From: Bacillota bacterium | Lineage (GTDB): Bacteria; Bacillota; Clostridia; Christensenellales; Aristaeellaceae | Direction: 5' to 3' | Length of the DNA: 8,066 nucleotides | NCBI GenBank assembly: GCA_023443705.1 | Contig: JAEZTD010000365.1 | Location: 1-8,066 of the forward strand | Shown: positions 1-6,203 of the stretch, piece by piece | Position numbering within the stretch: the first letter of the stretch is position 1 | How the letters are laid out: each line of letters opens with the position of its first letter | Notes under the pieces: generated by a model | Told to the model about the DNA's origin: nothing | Seen by the model: the letters and a program-made list of their open reading frames with translations, nothing else | The model's database searches: none | Position numbers and translations under genes: made by a program

Positions 1-4
1 CCAT
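1..4 (-). CDS. start codon of a fourth gene in the minus-strand operon (partial)
   Basis: Read on the minus strand, the stop codon of the beta-helix protein (22-20) is followed by AAGGAG at 20-15, a 10-nt gap and an ATG at 4-2. This is a well-placed ribosome binding site and start codon. The gene therefore probably continues the same operon beyond the left edge. Only the start codon and one base are inside the window, so nothing can be said about the product. The RBS is seen directly; the existence of an ORF behind it is inference. Confidence 0.4.
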
Positions 5-19
5 GCCGAAAGCGCTCCT

Positions 20-691
20 TTATGTCCGTCTTTGGGCGATGCGCCCGCCGTCCTTGACCACGTACATGGCGGGCACCACGCCCCGCACCAGCGACGTGGG
101 ATACACCCACACGCCGCGCCCCAGCACGACGCCGGGGTTGAGCACCGCGTTGCAGCCGACCTCCACTTCGTCCGCGAGCATCGCGCCGAACTTGCGAAGG
201 CCGGTTTCAATGTCGCCGGAGGCCGCGTGCACGACGACGCTTTTCTTATCGCTGCGCACGTTGGAAGTGATCGCGCCGGCGCCCATGTGCGCCTTGTAGC
301 CCAGGATGGAATCCCCCACATAGTTGTAGTGGGGCACCTGCACCTTGTCAAAGAGCAGGCAGTTCTTAAGCTCCGTGGAATTGCCCACCACCGCGTCCTT
401 TCCGACGATGGCGCTGCCGCGGATGAACGCCGAGTGGCGGATCTCCGCACCTTCGTCCACGATCAGCGGCCCTTCGAGGTACGCGGAAGGGTATATTTTT
501 GCGCTTCTTGCGATGTATATGCCACCCTCGCGCCGCTCATACGCGTCCTCGGGCAGCTTCTCCCCCAGCGCCAGGATGAACTTCTTGAGAAGCGGCAGCG
601 CCTGCCACGGGTAATCGAGCCCTTCGAAAATGTCGGCTGCGATGGTCTTTGAAAGGTCAAAAAGCTCCGTAACCGCGAGTTCACTCACCAT
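20..691 (-). CDS. left-handed beta-helix acyltransferase, GlmU C-domain-like
   Basis: A 223-residue protein, probably cytoplasmic, of the kind often labelled UDP-N-acetylglucosamine pyrophosphorylase or glucosamine-1-phosphate acetyltransferase-like. Residues 1-50 form a helical N-terminal part containing PWQALPLLKKFI. From about residue 57 to 210 there are imperfect hexapeptide repeats (for example IVDEGAEI, VVGKDAVVG-like turns, AVLNPGVVLGRGVWV) typical of a left-handed beta-helix. The stretch PHYNYVGDSILG with H121, followed by MGAGAITSN, matches the GlmU acetyltransferase active-site region, where the equivalent His is catalytic. The start at 691 is chosen because GAGGAGG (707-701) lies 9 nt upstream. 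ATGs at 700 and 709 either abut or precede that RBS. The gene overlaps the deaminase by 11 nt, which suggests translational coupling. It has no uridylyltransferase domain of its own, so the pyrophosphorylase label would be misleading. A sugar N- or O-acetyltransferase is the best inference; the substrate is unknown. Confidence 0.85.
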   Translation of the reverse strand: MVSELAVTELFDLSKTIAADIFEGLDYPWQALPLLKKFILALGEKLPEDAYERREGGIYIARSAKIYPSAYLEGPLIVDEGAEIRHSAFIRGSAIVGKDAVVGNSTELKNCLLFDKVQVPHYNYVGDSILGYKAHMGAGAITSNVRSDKKSVVVHAASGDIETGLRKFGAMLADEVEVGCNAVLNPGVVLGRGVWVYPTSLVRGVVPAMYVVKDGGRIAQRRT

Positions 692-1148
692 GCGGCGCAT
701 CCTCCTCATACTTTTCCAGCTTGACGCCGCCCTCCGTGAGCATCGTGACGGAGAACTCGTCCGGGTATCCCGCCTGGTAGACGACCCGCTCGATCCCGGC
801 GTTGACGATCATCTTCGCGCACAGCACGCAGGGCTGGTGGGTGCAGTACAGTGTCGCGCCCGCGATGCTCACGCCCAACCGCGCGGCCTGAATGATGGCA
901 TTCTGCTCGGCGTGCACCGCGTAGCAGATCTCGTGGTGGGTTCCGGAGGCAATGCCCAGCTTCTTGCGAAGGCACTCGCCCCGTTCCACGCAGGTTTTGA
1001 CCCCGGCGGGCGCGCCGTTGTAGCCGGTGGTCATGATGCGCTTGTCCTTCACGATGACCGCGCCGATCTTGCGCCCTTCCTGATAACAGCTTGCCCAGCC
1101 GGCGATGACCGAAGCCATCTCCATAAAGCGCTTATCCCATTTGTTCAT
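681..1148 (-). CDS. dCMP/cytidine deaminase-family protein
   Basis: A 155-residue zinc-dependent deaminase of the deoxycytidylate (ComEB-like) group, which converts dCMP to dUMP for dTTP synthesis. H79-A-E81 supplies a zinc ligand and the catalytic glutamate, and P106-C-x-x-C110 supplies the two cysteine ligands. TGYNGAP at 41-47 is the substrate-loop motif typical of dCMP deaminases. Extra Cys/His residues (C53, C59, H71, H72) could form the second metal site seen in some members. The length is normal for the family. The start at 1148 is preceded by GGAGG at a 5-nt gap; the upstream ATG at 1166 has none. It overlaps the nucleotidyltransferase by 17 nt upstream and the beta-helix gene by 11 nt downstream, so the three are almost certainly co-translated. 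Whether it acts on dCMP or on a modified or nucleotide-sugar cytosine cannot be told from sequence alone. Confidence 0.9.
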   Translation of the reverse strand: MNKWDKRFMEMASVIAGWASCYQEGRKIGAVIVKDKRIMTTGYNGAPAGVKTCVERGECLRKKLGIASGTHHEICYAVHAEQNAIIQAARLGVSIAGATLYCTHQPCVLCAKMIVNAGIERVVYQAGYPDEFSVTMLTEGGVKLEKYEEDAPHGE

Positions 1149-1899
1149 GGTTTCCTCCGGCGGCAAAGCGCGCGTTTACGTCGCGGTAGGCTTCGGGCGA
1201 GCCGATGTCGATGCATTCGCCATCAAAGATGAAGGCGCGTACGTCTTTTTTCCTGCAAAGCCATTCGGGAAAATGGCCGGGCGCGTCCTTGGAATTGCCC
1301 TCGGCGAGGTATTCTTGAAACAGCGGCAGCGTGTCCCGACGGTAGAGGTAGAGGGCGTAGACGCCGATGTCGCTGGGCGGGTTCTGGGGTTTCTCCACGA
1401 GGTCCAGCACGCGGTTGTCCGGCCCCAGCGTCGCCACGCCGAAGCGGCGCAGCGTTTCGATGTCTTCAATGCGCGCGGTCAGGAGGGTGTCCCGTCCGGT
1501 TCGCCAAAAGTCCGCCGCAAAGTCGCGCAGCGGGAAGGTGAAGAAGTTGTCGCTTGCGGCGACCAGGAGATCGTCGTCCAGCCCCGCCTTCTCAATCACG
1601 AACTGGATGTCCCCCACCGCGCCGAGGCGGTCGTCGTTCGAGGTGGTTCCGTCGTCCCAGACGGTGAAGCGGAGCGAAGGATAGCGCGCCACAGCGTCCG
1701 CAGCCCACGCCTCAAACTGGCCGATGAAGCGGTGATTGGACACGATGTGGACTTCCGTCATGCCGTCAAGGGTCGCGATCTCGCCCACCAGGTGATCCAG
1801 CATGGCCTTTTCACCGATCTTGAGCAGCGCCTTTGGGGTCGAAAGCGTAAGCGGATAGAGCCGCGTGGCGTAACCCGCAGCCAAAATCAGCGACTTCAT
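1132..1899 (-). CDS. sugar-phosphate nucleotidyltransferase (NTP_transferase family)
   Basis: A 255-residue single-domain nucleotidyltransferase that would join a sugar-1-phosphate to an NTP to give an activated sugar. The N-terminal signature is LILAAGYATRLYPLT (residues 4-18). It is close to the classical GxGTRLxPLT loop but has Tyr-Ala after the first Gly. TPKALL with K23 follows. Other landmarks are the metal-binding SDN at 116-118, VEKP at 168-171 (the sugar-binding EKP motif) and DIGSPEAY at 231-238. There is no C-terminal beta-helix, so it corresponds only to the N-terminal half of GlmU-type enzymes. The start is ATG 1899. The nearest Shine-Dalgarno (GGAGG) sits 13 nt away, an unusually long gap. 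It is the first gene after a consensus promoter and overlaps the deaminase by 17 nt. Nucleotide and sugar specificity are not readable from the sequence; glucose, mannose or GlcNAc derivatives are all possible. Confidence 0.9.
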   Translation of the reverse strand: MKSLILAAGYATRLYPLTLSTPKALLKIGEKAMLDHLVGEIATLDGMTEVHIVSNHRFIGQFEAWAADAVARYPSLRFTVWDDGTTSNDDRLGAVGDIQFVIEKAGLDDDLLVAASDNFFTFPLRDFAADFWRTGRDTLLTARIEDIETLRRFGVATLGPDNRVLDLVEKPQNPPSDIGVYALYLYRRDTLPLFQEYLAEGNSKDAPGHFPEWLCRKKDVRAFIFDGECIDIGSPEAYRDVNARFAAGGNHEQMG

Positions 1900-1945
1900 T
1901 ATCTTTTGCAATCCTCCAAGCGAACGCGTTCCATTAGTCCATCTG

Positions 1946-1974
1946 ATTATACTTGCCCATGGCTTCTTTGTCAA
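1946..1974 (-). promoter_or_regulatory. consensus sigma-A promoter of the nucleotidyltransferase operon
   Basis: On the minus strand, TTGACA (1974-1969) is followed by a 17-bp spacer and TATAAT (1951-1946), a perfect match to both hexamers and to the optimal spacing. Transcription would start near 1939, giving a leader of about 40 nt before ATG 1899. Such a perfect promoter suggests strong, largely constitutive expression unless a repressor acts. Confidence 0.9.
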
Positions 1975-1984
1975 ACCGTGGCAT

Positions 1985-2000
1985 GCGCCGCGGGCGGCGC
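1985..2000. repeat. GC-rich inverted repeat between the divergent promoters
   Basis: GCGCCGC and GCGGCGC, 7-bp arms separated by GG, lie just upstream of the -35 box of the minus-strand promoter and about 40 bp upstream of the plus-strand -35 box. It could be a protein-binding dyad or simply a local hairpin. No function can be assigned. Confidence 0.5.
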
Positions 2001-2041
2001 ACAAGGGTCAGGGCGAGAAAACGACTTAATCCAAACATAAC

Positions 2042-2070
2042 TTGCAAACGGGCGCTTCATACCATACAAT
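2042..2070 (+). promoter_or_regulatory. promoter of the ABC exporter operon
   Basis: TTGCAA (2042-2047), a 17-bp spacer and TACAAT (2065-2070) form a good sigma-A-type promoter, with the start site expected near 2077. The transcript would carry about 220 nt of leader before the ABC gene start at 2300. It is divergent from the nucleotidyltransferase promoter, with the two -35 boxes about 70 bp apart. Confidence 0.65.
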
Positions 2071-2074
2071 GGTA
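2060..2074. promoter_or_regulatory. candidate operator dyad over the -10 box
   Basis: TACCATACAATGGTA is a perfect inverted repeat (6-bp arms, 3-nt centre) that contains the -10 hexamer of the exporter promoter. A further TACC half-site occurs in GGTACCA at 2092-2098. A repressor bound here would block RNA polymerase. No transcription-factor gene is visible in the window, so this rests only on symmetry and position. Confidence 0.4.
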
Positions 2075-2124
2075 AACGTGCCGCGCATAACGGTACCAAA
2101 ATGAGAAAGAAAGGGGCAATCCTG

Positions 2125-2205
2125 ATGTCGATCATCGTCAGCGCCGTTCGTCCGAACAATGGGATCAACAATCTGGATTGCCGCTTTATGCACTTCGCGA
2201 ACTAG
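2125..2205 (+). CDS. possible leader peptide upstream of the ABC exporter
   Basis: A 26-codon ORF lies inside the exporter leader, beginning MSIIVSAVRPNN and ending in TAG at 2203-2205. ATG 2125 is preceded by AAAGGGG (2110-2116) at an 8-nt gap, a moderate ribosome binding site. An in-frame ATG at 2101 would add eight residues (MRKKGAIL) but has no visible Shine-Dalgarno sequence. The stop lies 26 nt before the terminator-like hairpin that precedes the ABC gene. This is the geometry expected of ribosome-mediated attenuation, as known for bmrB, the leader peptide of the Bacillus subtilis bmrCD exporter operon. No homology to BmrB is claimed. The ORF is short enough to be chance, so confidence is low. 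Confidence 0.35.
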   Translation: MSIIVSAVRPNNGINNLDCRFMHFAN

Positions 2206-2231
2206 GGGCGTAGTTTCGTCCGTAAACGCGT

Positions 2232-2269
2232 CGGTCATTGGGCAGCATCCGCCCAATGGCCGCTTTTTT
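2232..2269 (+). terminator. terminator-like hairpin in the exporter leader (candidate attenuator)
   Basis: The arms are 2232-2243 and 2251-2262, with core CATTGGGC paired to GCCCAATG. They make a 12-bp stem with one G-U pair and a 7-nt loop, followed after one C by six T (2264-2269). This is a complete intrinsic terminator. It lies between the exporter promoter and the RBS at 2284-2290, so readthrough is required to express the ABC genes. It could also end a short leader transcript. Confidence 0.75.
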
Positions 2270-2299
2270 GTGCCCAAAAACCTGAGGAGGACTAAAACA

Positions 2300-4111
2300 A
2301 TGAAACGCAAGGACCTGCGCCTGATGCTGGAAAGCATGAACGGCCAATGGACGAAGTACCTGGGCTCCGTCGGCGCGATGGCGATCAACGTGTGCGTGTC
2401 GCTTTTGACCCCGCTGGTGCTGGCGGAGTCCATCGACGCGGTCATCGGCGCGAAGCGTCCGCTTCAACTGCCCGCGCCGATCCTGAAGTGGGTGGAGTCG
2501 ATGGGCGGGCGTGAATTCCTGGTCCGGAACCTGTGGCTGATGGCGGGAAGCCTTCTCGCGCTGTACCTGATCGGCGGCCTGTTCCAGTACATCCGGGGCC
2601 GGTGGTCGGCGGAGGCCAGCGAGGACATCGCGAAAAACCTTCGCGACCGCCTCTACGACCACCTGCAGCGGCTCACCTTCGACTACCACGTCAAGGCCGA
2701 AACCGGCGACCTGGTGCAGCGCTGCACGTCGGACGTGGAGACCATCCGGCGCTTCCTTCAGTCGCAGCTCGTGGAAGTGTTCCGCACCTTTCTGATCGTG
2801 GGCGTCGCCGTGGTGGTCATGCTTCGGATCAACCTCAACATGACGCTGGTGTCCCTCGTTCTGGTGCCGATTCTCTTCACGTGGGCGTTCCTGTTCTTCC
2901 GCCTGGTGCAAAAGAATTTCCAGAAGGTGGACGACGCCGAGGGCAAGATGAGCGCGATGCTGCAGGAAAACCTGTCCGGCGTGCGCGTGGTGCGCGCCTT
3001 CGGGCGGCAGCAGTACGAGGTGGAGAAGTTCGCGGGCTTCAACGACGATCTCTACAGAAAGCACAAACACCTGGGCGACCTGCTCGCCATCTACTGGCCG
3101 TCCAGCGACTTTCTGAGCATGGCGCAGGCAGGCGTCGCGCTGGTCTACGGCATCGTGCTCGCGGCGGGCGGGCAGCTCCTGGTGGGCGAGATGACGGTGT
3201 TCATCTCCTATATCTGGATGCTCCTGTGGCCGGTGCGCCAGCTGGGCCGCATCCTCTCGGATCTGGGCAAGGCGCTGGTCTCGGCGGGCCGCATCGCGGA
3301 GGTGCTGAATACCCCCCTGGAGCCCGATCAGGACGGCGAGGACGCCGACGTGTCCGGCGACATCCGCTTCGACCATGTGGCCTTCTCCTACGAGAAGATG
3401 AACCCGGTGCTCATCGACATCGACTTTACCGTGAAGGGCGGCCAGACCGTCGCGATCCTGGGCGCCACCGGCTCCGGAAAATCCACGCTAGTGCACTTGA
3501 TCCAGCGGCTTTACGACGCAGACCAGGGCGCGATTACCATCGGCGGCACGGACGTTCGGAAGATCCGCAAGGCGCACCTTCGAAGCCACACAGGGCTGAT
3601 TCTTCAGGAGCCGTTCCTCTACTCGCGCACGCTGGGCGAGAACATCAAAATCGCCGCGCCGGGGGCGGACGACGCCGATGTGGCTCGGGCAGCACAAACC
3701 GCCTGCGCGGAGGGCTTCATCAAAAACTTCGACAAGGGCTATGAAACGCTGGTGGGCGAGCGCGGCGTCACGCTGTCGGGCGGCCAGCAGCAGCGGGTGG
3801 CCATTGCCCGGACGCTCCTCAAGCAGAACGACATCCTGATCTTTGACGATTCGCTGTCCGCCGTGGACACCGAGACCGATCAGGCCATCCGCGAGGCGCT
3901 CCGTCTGGAAAATAAGCATGCCACCACCTTCATCATCTCCCACCGGCTGACCACGCTGAGCCAGGCGGACCTGATTCTGGTGCTCCAGAACGGGCGCATC
4001 GCCCAGCAGGGTACCCACGACCAGCTGATCGCCGAGGACGGCCTCTACCGCCGCGTCTGGCGCATCCAGTCCCAGCTCGAAGAGGAACTCCAGACCGACG
4101 CCTCGGCGTAA
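2300..4111 (+). CDS. ABC exporter half-transporter, degenerate-site subunit
   Basis: A 603-residue inner-membrane ABC exporter subunit, with a six-helix transmembrane domain (about 17-310) followed by a nucleotide-binding domain (about 350-590). Landmarks are A-loop Y364, Walker A GATGSGKST (388-396), Q-loop Q436, canonical signature LSGGQQQR (492-499), Walker B ILIFDD ending D516-D517, D-loop SAVD and switch H548. The residue after Walker B is D517 instead of the catalytic Glu, as in the degenerate-site subunit of heterodimeric exporters (BmrC, TM287). The start at 2300 is set by GAGGAGG (2284-2290) at 9 nt. The open frame extends upstream to 2159 but only through the leader hairpin. It pairs with the ABC gene at 4354. 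The substrate is unknown; multidrug or lipid-like cargo is usual for this family. Expression is probably limited by the hairpin just upstream. Confidence 0.93.
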   Translation: MKRKDLRLMLESMNGQWTKYLGSVGAMAINVCVSLLTPLVLAESIDAVIGAKRPLQLPAPILKWVESMGGREFLVRNLWLMAGSLLALYLIGGLFQYIRGRWSAEASEDIAKNLRDRLYDHLQRLTFDYHVKAETGDLVQRCTSDVETIRRFLQSQLVEVFRTFLIVGVAVVVMLRINLNMTLVSLVLVPILFTWAFLFFRLVQKNFQKVDDAEGKMSAMLQENLSGVRVVRAFGRQQYEVEKFAGFNDDLYRKHKHLGDLLAIYWPSSDFLSMAQAGVALVYGIVLAAGGQLLVGEMTVFISYIWMLLWPVRQLGRILSDLGKALVSAGRIAEVLNTPLEPDQDGEDADVSGDIRFDHVAFSYEKMNPVLIDIDFTVKGGQTVAILGATGSGKSTLVHLIQRLYDADQGAITIGGTDVRKIRKAHLRSHTGLILQEPFLYSRTLGENIKIAAPGADDADVARAAQTACAEGFIKNFDKGYETLVGERGVTLSGGQQQRVAIARTLLKQNDILIFDDSLSAVDTETDQAIREALRLENKHATTFIISHRLTTLSQADLILVLQNGRIAQQGTHDQLIAEDGLYRRVWRIQSQLEEELQTDASA

Positions 4112-4353
4112 GCACTTCCCGAAGCAATTTCCCTTGGGCCTCTTTAGGGCGCGAAGCCGCCCTTCCCAAAGGGGTGCGGGGATCGCAATCCCCGATTCAT
4201 TCAAGGCAACCGGAGGGCGACATGTGCGGCTGAAGGTTGCTACCGGCCCGCGCGCGTGCCCGCCCGCGAGGCAATGCCTCGCAGGGCGCGCGCATAAAAG
4301 GCGGAGAAAAGACGCGCTGCGGATTTTCTCCGCCCTCCGAAGGAGGTTTCGTT
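4112..4353 (+). repeat. structured GC-rich spacer with multiple inverted repeats
   Basis: The 242 nt between the two exporter genes contain no convincing gene but a series of inverted repeats. (1) AGGGCG/CGCCCT (4146-4151, 4158-4163) sits inside an outer CCCTTGGG/CCCAAAGGG stem (4131-4138, 4165-4173). (2) CGGGGAT/ATCCCCG (4177-4183, 4188-4194) has a CGCA loop. (3) GCAACC/GGTTGC is at 4206-4211 and 4235-4240. (4) GCGAGGC/GCCTCGC (4266-4272, 4276-4282) is flanked by alternating GC arms. (5) An 11-bp stem spans 4300-4334. None is followed by a T tract, so they are not ordinary terminators. The spacer may be a dispersed repeat inserted in the operon or an mRNA element setting subunit ratio. Confidence 0.7.
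4300..4346 (+). promoter_or_regulatory. hairpins in front of, and over, the second ABC gene's RBS
   Basis: GGCGGAGAAAA (4300-4310) pairs perfectly with TTTTCTCCGCC (4324-4334) around a 13-nt loop. Directly after it, CCTCC (4334-4338) can pair with the Shine-Dalgarno GGAGG (4342-4346) of the gene starting at 4354. The two stems share base 4334, so they compete or stack. Translation of the second subunit could be tuned by this structure. Pairing is seen in the sequence; regulation is inferred. Confidence 0.5.
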
Positions 4354-6192
4354 ATGCAATTCAACCCCGAGCAGGACTACACCAAACACCTGGACGCCGG
4401 GCTGTGGCGGCGAGTTCTGGGCTACGTGAAGCCGTTCCACCCGCACCTCATCGGCGTCATTACGCTGATGCTGGTGTGCGCGGCGATGGACGTGGTGTTT
4501 CCGCTGCTTACAAAGGAAGCCATTGATGTGTTCATCGCCGGCTCCACCACCGAAGGCCTCGGCTGGTTTGTGGCGCGGTATGCCATCGCCGTGGTGGTGC
4601 AGACGGCGTCCATCGCCGGGTTTATCTTCCTCTGCGCCCGAGTGGAGGCGGGCGTCTGCCACCGGATTCGGAAGCTGGGGTTTCAGCGCCTTCAGGAACT
4701 GTCCTTTTCCTACTATGACAAGACGCCCATCGGCTACATCCTGTCCCGTATGACGAGCGACACCCAGCGGCTGGGCGACACCATCGGCTGGAGCCTGATC
4801 GACCTCGTCTGGGGCACCGGCTTCACACTGTTCTCCGTTATCGTGATGTTGACCATCAACGTAAAGCTGTCGCTGGCGCTTCTCGTAGTGCTGCCGGTGA
4901 TTGCGCTACTCGCGGTGTACTTTCAAAAGCGCATCCTCAAGAGCTACCGCGAGGTGCGCAAGACCAACTCCCGCATCACCGGCGCGTTCAACGAAGGGAT
5001 TGCCGGGGCCAAGACCACCAAGACCCTCGTCCGTGAGGAGGCAAACACGGAGGAGTTCGTCGCGCTGACGCAAACCATGCGCACTTGCTCCGTCCGGGCG
5101 GCGGTTCTCTCCGCGCTGTTTATGCCGCTCGTCATGTCGCTGGGCTCGGTCGCGGCCGCCTACGCGCTGTGGCGCGGCGGGTATGAGGTGTTTGCCGGGG
5201 TCGCCAGCTTCGGCACGCTGACGCTGTTCATGAACTATTCGGTGCAGATCTTCGAGCCCATCACCAACATTGCCCGCGTCTTTGCGGACCTTCAGTCCTC
5301 CCAGGCGGCGGCGGAGCGGGTGGTATCGCTGCTGGAAACGAAGCCCGAGGTCGTGGACCGCGGCGATGTCGAAGCCGCTTTCGGCGACAACTTCCACCCG
5401 ATCCAGGAAAACTGGCCGCCCCTCGCGGGCGACATCACCTTTGAAAACGTCTCCTTCCAATACGGCGGCGGTGAAAAGGTGCTGGACGATTTCAGCCTCA
5501 CCGTCAAGGCCGGGCAGACCATCGCGCTGGTGGGTGAAACCGGCAGCGGCAAATCCACCATCGTCAACCTGATCTGCCGTTTTTACGAGCCCACCGACGG
5601 CCGCATCCTGATTGACGGCGTAGACTACCGTGAGCGCTCGCAGTTGTGGCTTCAATCCCACCTGGGGTACGTGCTGCAGCAGCCGCACCTTTTCTCCGGC
5701 ACCATCCGAGAGAACATCCGCTACGGCAGGCTCTCCGCCACCGACGCCGAGGTCGAACAGGCTGCCCGCATGGTGGACGCCGAGGGCTTCATCCTGAAGT
5801 TTGACAAGGGGTACGATACCGACGTGGGCGAGGGCGGCGGCAGACTGTCCACCGGGCAGAAGCAGCTGATCTCCTTCGCACGAGCGCTGATCGCCGATCC
5901 CGCGATCTTTGTTCTGGACGAAGCCACCTCCTCCGTCGATACCGAGACGGAACAGCGCATCCAGAAGGCCATCGCCACGGCGCTGAAGGGGCGCACCAGC
6001 TTCATCATCGCCCACCGCCTGTCCACCATCCGGGGCGCCGACCGAATCCTTGTCATTCAGGACGGCCGCGTCAAGGAGCAGGGCAACCACCGGGAGCTGA
6101 TCGCCCGGCGCGGTTATTACTACAACCTCTACGTCAACCAGTTCCGCGAAGAGCGCGAGCAGGCGCTACTGGGCCACGGGCTTGCGGAGTAA
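4354..6192 (+). CDS. ABC exporter half-transporter, catalytic-Glu subunit
   Basis: A 612-residue inner-membrane ABC exporter subunit, partner of the protein at 2300-4111. The transmembrane domain spans about 25-310. A short insertion (about 335-357) leads to the nucleotide-binding domain with A-loop Y370, Walker A GETGSGKST (394-402), Q-loop Q442, signature LSTGQ (498-502), Walker B IFVLDE with catalytic E523, D-loop SSVD and switch H554. The signature has Thr where the first Gly of LSGGQ belongs. Combined with D517 of the partner, this gives one degenerate and one consensus ATP site, as in BmrCD and TM287/288. The start at 4354 follows AAGGAGG (4340-4346) at 7 nt; upstream in-frame ATGs lie in the structured spacer without a ribosome binding site. 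A strong hairpin terminator follows 11 nt after the stop, closing the operon. Confidence 0.93.
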   Translation: MQFNPEQDYTKHLDAGLWRRVLGYVKPFHPHLIGVITLMLVCAAMDVVFPLLTKEAIDVFIAGSTTEGLGWFVARYAIAVVVQTASIAGFIFLCARVEAGVCHRIRKLGFQRLQELSFSYYDKTPIGYILSRMTSDTQRLGDTIGWSLIDLVWGTGFTLFSVIVMLTINVKLSLALLVVLPVIALLAVYFQKRILKSYREVRKTNSRITGAFNEGIAGAKTTKTLVREEANTEEFVALTQTMRTCSVRAAVLSALFMPLVMSLGSVAAAYALWRGGYEVFAGVASFGTLTLFMNYSVQIFEPITNIARVFADLQSSQAAAERVVSLLETKPEVVDRGDVEAAFGDNFHPIQENWPPLAGDITFENVSFQYGGGEKVLDDFSLTVKAGQTIALVGETGSGKSTIVNLICRFYEPTDGRILIDGVDYRERSQLWLQSHLGYVLQQPHLFSGTIRENIRYGRLSATDAEVEQAARMVDAEGFILKFDKGYDTDVGEGGGRLSTGQKQLISFARALIADPAIFVLDEATSSVDTETEQRIQKAIATALKGRTSFIIAHRLSTIRGADRILVIQDGRVKEQGNHRELIARRGYYYNLYVNQFREEREQALLGHGLAE

Positions 6193-6203
6193 CGCGGGCA
6201 ATG

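Noticed and set aside
2159..2299. N-terminal extension of the first ABC gene
   Set aside because: The frame is open upstream, but it runs through the terminator hairpin, has no RBS at 2159, and yields sequence unlike any exporter N-terminus. The RBS at 2284-2290 fixes ATG 2300.
2077..2299. T-box or known metabolite riboswitch in the exporter leader
   Set aside because: No T-box sequence (AGGGTGGNACCGCG) or other riboswitch core could be recognised, and the downstream genes are exporters, not amino-acid or tRNA-charging genes.
2186..3376. 396-codon open frame on the minus strand opposite the first ABC gene
   Set aside because: It is a shadow of the GC-rich ABC coding frame. The translation is rich in His, Arg and Gln with no family resemblance, while the plus strand carries every ABC motif.
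4237..4353. N-terminal extension of the second ABC gene
   Set aside because: It translates the palindromic spacer into Arg/Ala/Gly-rich sequence and lacks an RBS; AAGGAGG at 4340-4346 supports ATG 4354.
4906..6090. 394-codon open frame on the minus strand opposite the second ABC gene
   Set aside because: Same antisense artefact of high GC; no RBS, no motif and low-complexity composition.
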